Part shown: positions 3,866-6,297 of the stretch, piece by piece
How positions within the stretch are numbered: the stretch's first letter is position 1
Layout: each line of letters begins with the position of its first letter
NCBI GenBank assembly: GCA_002403115.1
Contig: DHHE01000023.1
Span: 1-6,297, forward strand
DNA from: a bacterium UBP2_UBA4780
Lineage (GTDB): Bacteria > Edwardsbacteria > AC1 > EtOH8
Direction of reading: 5' to 3'
Length of the DNA stretch: 6,297 nucleotides
Translations under genes and position numbers: made by a program
The notes under the pieces: generated by a model
The model's input: only the letters and a program-made list of their open reading frames with translations
The model's database searches: none
What the model was told of the DNA's origin: nothing

Positions 3866-6297
3866 AAAAGGCATTGATCGTAGGTCTGGTGCTGGCGTTC
3901 ACCGCCGGGCTGTGCCTGGCGGCGGGTACGCCGAGCATAACCTCAACGATAACCGAAGGCCTGAAGGCGAAGGATGCTGCCGCCGGACCGGATTATTCGA
4001 CCCCCTACCGGCCTTACGTCAAGAAGTCCGGAGGCAAGGCCTGGCAACTGCAGGAGGGTTTCGAGGGATCCTTCCTGCCGGCCGGGTGGGACTCGGCCCG
4101 CGTCAGCGGGACATATTCCGGCTATCTGACTCGTGTGACCTCAGGCACCTACCCCACCTGCACGCCCCACAGCGGCACCTACATGGTCAAATGGTACTGC
4201 TTCCTGGCATCGGCCGGCAATAGGATGCGGCTGATGACCCCGCCGGTGAGGATAGGCGCCGCCAACGACAGCCTCTCATTTTGGATGACGCATTCCACCG
4301 GTTATCCAACAACCAATGACCGCATCGTGGTCGAAAAGATGGTCAAATCCGGCGGCACTTGGGGCTCTTGGGTGCTTGTTGACTCGTTCAGCCGGTACCA
4401 GCCCGCGTTCTCCTGGGCCTACAAGGCATTGCCCCTTGGGATGCACAACGGCGACTCGGTCAGGATATCGCTGACCTGCCACAGCATGTACGGCGACAAC
4501 ATCTATCTGGACGACGTGTCCATCGGCAGCGCCTACACTCCGACTGCGGGCGACCTGGAGCTTTACTCCATCGACGCGCCGGCCGGCTCCTACATGGCGC
4601 CGGACGAGGCCTTCACCCCGGCGGTGACGGTCAGCAATCCCGGCACCACGCCGGTCTCCAACTACCGGGTCGTCTTCGACATCGACGACGGGACCACCAA
4701 GGCCCTGGTCTACACCGACACGGTGGACGTGGCCGGTCCGCTGGACCCGGGGAACACCTACCAGGCCGGCTTCGACGGCTTCACCCCGCAGGGCCTGAGC
4801 AACTACTACGTCACCGCCTTCGTGGACGGCCCTGACGACACCTATTCCGGCAACGACACCCTGACCAGTTACTTCCGCACCTTCAACGAGCTGCAGGGCC
4901 AGGTGGCCGACGACAACGCCGGAGGCGCGGGCCTGGCCGGGGTCAAGGTCAAGGTGACCGGCCCGGCCACCGACAGCACCTTCACTGACGGCTCGGGCGA
5001 CTACTTCTTCTTCGACCTGGCGGCCGGGACCTACACCGTCACCGCCGCCAAGGCCGGTTACATCACCGAGACGGCGACAGGCATTACCATCACCGACAAC
5101 ATGCAGACCACCCTGGACCTGAGCATGGGCTACCCGGTGCTGGTGCTGACGCCGACCGACTCCATCTACTGCATCCTGCCCTGGGGCGGGGCCGACTCCA
5201 CCACCTGGCAGTTCACCCTGGAGAACCAGGGCACCCGGGACATGGCCTACAGCGTCTCCTGGCCGGAGCTGGTCAAGGGCGCCAAGGCCCCGGTCAGCCT
5301 GGTGCTGGATGACGGCAGCCGGGACAATGACATCGGGATCGGCGGCACCGCGGAGTTCATCTGGGTCAACCGGTTCACCCCGGCCGGGGGCGAGTTCCCC
5401 TTCCGCCTCCAGCAGGTCCAGCTTTACTTCAGCGCGCTAGGGAACGTGGCCATCGGCCACGGGATCCAGATTGTTGTCTACGAGAACACCACCGGCAACA
5501 ACGACCCGGCGGTGGGCTCCAACTTGCTCTACCAGTACAACACCACCGTTCAGGCGGTTGACGCCTGGAACGTTTACGACCTGCCGGACGAGGTCCTGTT
5601 GAACGGCCCGGGCGACGTGGTCATCGGGGTCATCGGGCTCCACGTGCCGGGCACTTCCTACTGGCCGGCCAGCATCGACCAGACGGCCACCCAGCAAAGG
5701 TCGTGGGCCGGTTGGTGGACCACCGTCAACCACCCCGAGCCGCCGACATTGCCCCCGGACGATTCATGGATCCTGATTGATGCCTACTTCCCGGGCAACT
5801 GGATGATCCGCGGCTACGGCGAGACCGGCAGCGGCTCCGTGGCCTGGCTGGACGTGGCGCCGGCCACGGGCACGGTTCCGGCCTACGACACCGGCTACCT
5901 GACGGTCACCTTCGACGCGGCCGGCCTGGACTCGCTGACCGACCACGCGGCCAACGTCACCTTCAACACCAACGCCATGATCACCAAGCGGACCGACTAC
6001 GTGCCGGCCTACCTGCACGTGGTGGGCACCGGGGTCTCGGGCGGGCCGAGCCAGCCGCTCTCCTACGCCTTCGGGCTTAACGCCAACCGGCCCAACCCGG
6101 TCAGCGGGCGGACCAGCTTCAGCTTCACATTGCCCCGCGCCCAGGACTACTCTCTCAAGGTCTACAACGTCTCCGGGCAGCTGGTGGAGAGCTTCACGGG
6201 CAAGGGCCAGGCCGGGGCCAACAGCGTCAGCTGGAACGCCCAGAAGGCCGGAGCCGGGGTGTACCTGTACCGGCTGAACGCCGGCGGCCAGAGCGCC
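3862..6297 (+). CDS. Secreted multi-domain surface protein with T9SS sorting domain (3' end cut off)
   Basis: The frame is open for 812 codons to the last base and lacks a stop. By comparison with gene 1, which continues TRKLVVVK, only about 8 codons plus a stop are missing. Residues 1-22 are a Sec signal peptide (GLCLAA, as in gene 1). Residues 61-222 are a cleaved-adhesin/MAM-like jelly roll (EGFEGSFLPAGW, LDDVSIG). Residues 231-338 are CARDB-like (PAVTVSNPG). Residues 344-423 resemble a carboxypeptidase regulatory-like beta-sandwich (GVKVKVTGP, TDGSGDYFF, AGTYTVTAAKAGY). Residues 425-496 look Ig-like (FTLENQGT). Residues 496-653 are a beta-rich region without a recognised family. Residues 660-722 resemble BACON/ASH Ig repeats (WLDVAPATGTVPAYDTGYLTV). 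Residues 737-812 are the T9SS type A sorting domain (NRPNPVSGRTSFSF, LKVYNVSGQLV, GVYLYRLNAGG). No catalytic motif is visible; a surface adhesin or binding role is inferred. It is a paralogue of gene 1 at both ends, with a different centre, and is expressed from its own promoter at 3689. Confidence 0.95.
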   Translation, partial: MKKALIVGLVLAFTAGLCLAAGTPSITSTITEGLKAKDAAAGPDYSTPYRPYVKKSGGKAWQLQEGFEGSFLPAGWDSARVSGTYSGYLTRVTSGTYPTCTPHSGTYMVKWYCFLASAGNRMRLMTPPVRIGAANDSLSFWMTHSTGYPTTNDRIVVEKMVKSGGTWGSWVLVDSFSRYQPAFSWAYKALPLGMHNGDSVRISLTCHSMYGDNIYLDDVSIGSAYTPTAGDLELYSIDAPAGSYMAPDEAFTPAVTVSNPGTTPVSNYRVVFDIDDGTTKALVYTDTVDVAGPLDPGNTYQAGFDGFTPQGLSNYYVTAFVDGPDDTYSGNDTLTSYFRTFNELQGQVADDNAGGAGLAGVKVKVTGPATDSTFTDGSGDYFFFDLAAGTYTVTAAKAGYITETATGITITDNMQTTLDLSMGYPVLVLTPTDSIYCILPWGGADSTTWQFTLENQGTRDMAYSVSWPELVKGAKAPVSLVLDDGSRDNDIGIGGTAEFIWVNRFTPAGGEFPFRLQQVQLYFSALGNVAIGHGIQIVVYENTTGNNDPAVGSNLLYQYNTTVQAVDAWNVYDLPDEVLLNGPGDVVIGVIGLHVPGTSYWPASIDQTATQQRSWAGWWTTVNHPEPPTLPPDDSWILIDAYFPGNWMIRGYGETGSGSVAWLDVAPATGTVPAYDTGYLTVTFDAAGLDSLTDHAANVTFNTNAMITKRTDYVPAYLHVVGTGVSGGPSQPLSYAFGLNANRPNPVSGRTSFSFTLPRAQDYSLKVYNVSGQLVESFTGKGQAGANSVSWNAQKAGAGVYLYRLNAGGQSA
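6145..6297 (+). repeat. Sorting-domain coding repeat, gene 2 copy (runs off window)
   Basis: This is the partner of 3356-3508. The last 24 bases of the window (CTGAACGCCGG to CAGAGCGCC) are identical to the corresponding gene 1 sequence, so the window ends inside repeated DNA. This is the expected place for a contig break. Confidence 0.85.

Noticed and set aside
3912..6018. Short ORFs at 3912-4223 (+) and 4276-4482, 5437-5733 and 5764-6018 (-)
   Set aside because: All overlap the continuous 812-codon frame of gene 2, which has signal peptide, domains and sorting signal.

Overview
The window reads as a fragment of a moderately GC-rich (roughly 60% by eye) bacterial genome. It carries two consecutive, same-strand genes for large secreted, multi-domain surface proteins, each ending in a type IX secretion (T9SS) type A C-terminal sorting domain. 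T9SS cargo places the organism in the Bacteroidota/FCB superphylum. However, both genes have E. coli-like -35/extended -10 promoters and good Shine-Dalgarno sites instead of the TTG/TAnnTTTG promoters and weak SD use typical of Bacteroidota. A non-Bacteroidota FCB lineage or related candidate phylum is therefore the better guess; the exact taxon cannot be read from the sequence.

Layout: 1-93 is a long GC-rich hairpin repeat. It is followed by a promoter (120-148) with palindromes abutting and inside it, and a long 5' leader (149-484). That leader contains a previously unlisted MITE-like element at 225-389: 15-bp terminal inverted repeats flanked by a perfect 7-bp target duplication. A perfect but orphan Shine-Dalgarno sequence lies at 402-411. 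Gene 1 (485-3535) encodes a 1016-residue protein: signal peptide, cleaved-adhesin/MAM-like jelly roll, CARDB-like domain, six-bladed Kelch propeller, SbsA/Big_5 Ig-like domain, a second beta-rich domain and the T9SS sorting domain. A weak terminator overlaps its stop codon.

The 326-bp intergenic region (3536-3861) repeats the upstream architecture: a second hairpin copy (3594-3664, first 39 bp identical to copy 1), a promoter with the same -35 and the same 17-bp spacer (3689-3717), an orphan Shine-Dalgarno (3784-3790) about 75 nt before the start, and a possible 19-codon leader ORF whose stop overlaps the start of gene 2. Gene 2 begins at 3862 and stays open to the last base (812 codons visible). 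It is probably only about 8 codons plus a stop short of complete. It shares the signal peptide, jelly roll, CARDB-like domain and sorting domain with gene 1, but replaces the Kelch/Big_5 centre with a carboxypeptidase-regulatory-like domain, a beta-rich domain and a BACON/ASH-like Ig domain.

Interpretation: the window shows part of a tandem family of modular surface proteins. Each gene sits behind its own hairpin-promoter module, with conserved ends and swapped centres. Both window ends fall in sequence that is repeated within the window, so it may be a whole assembly contig cut at repeats, with more family members on either side. I see no tRNA, rRNA, CRISPR array, transposase or prophage gene.
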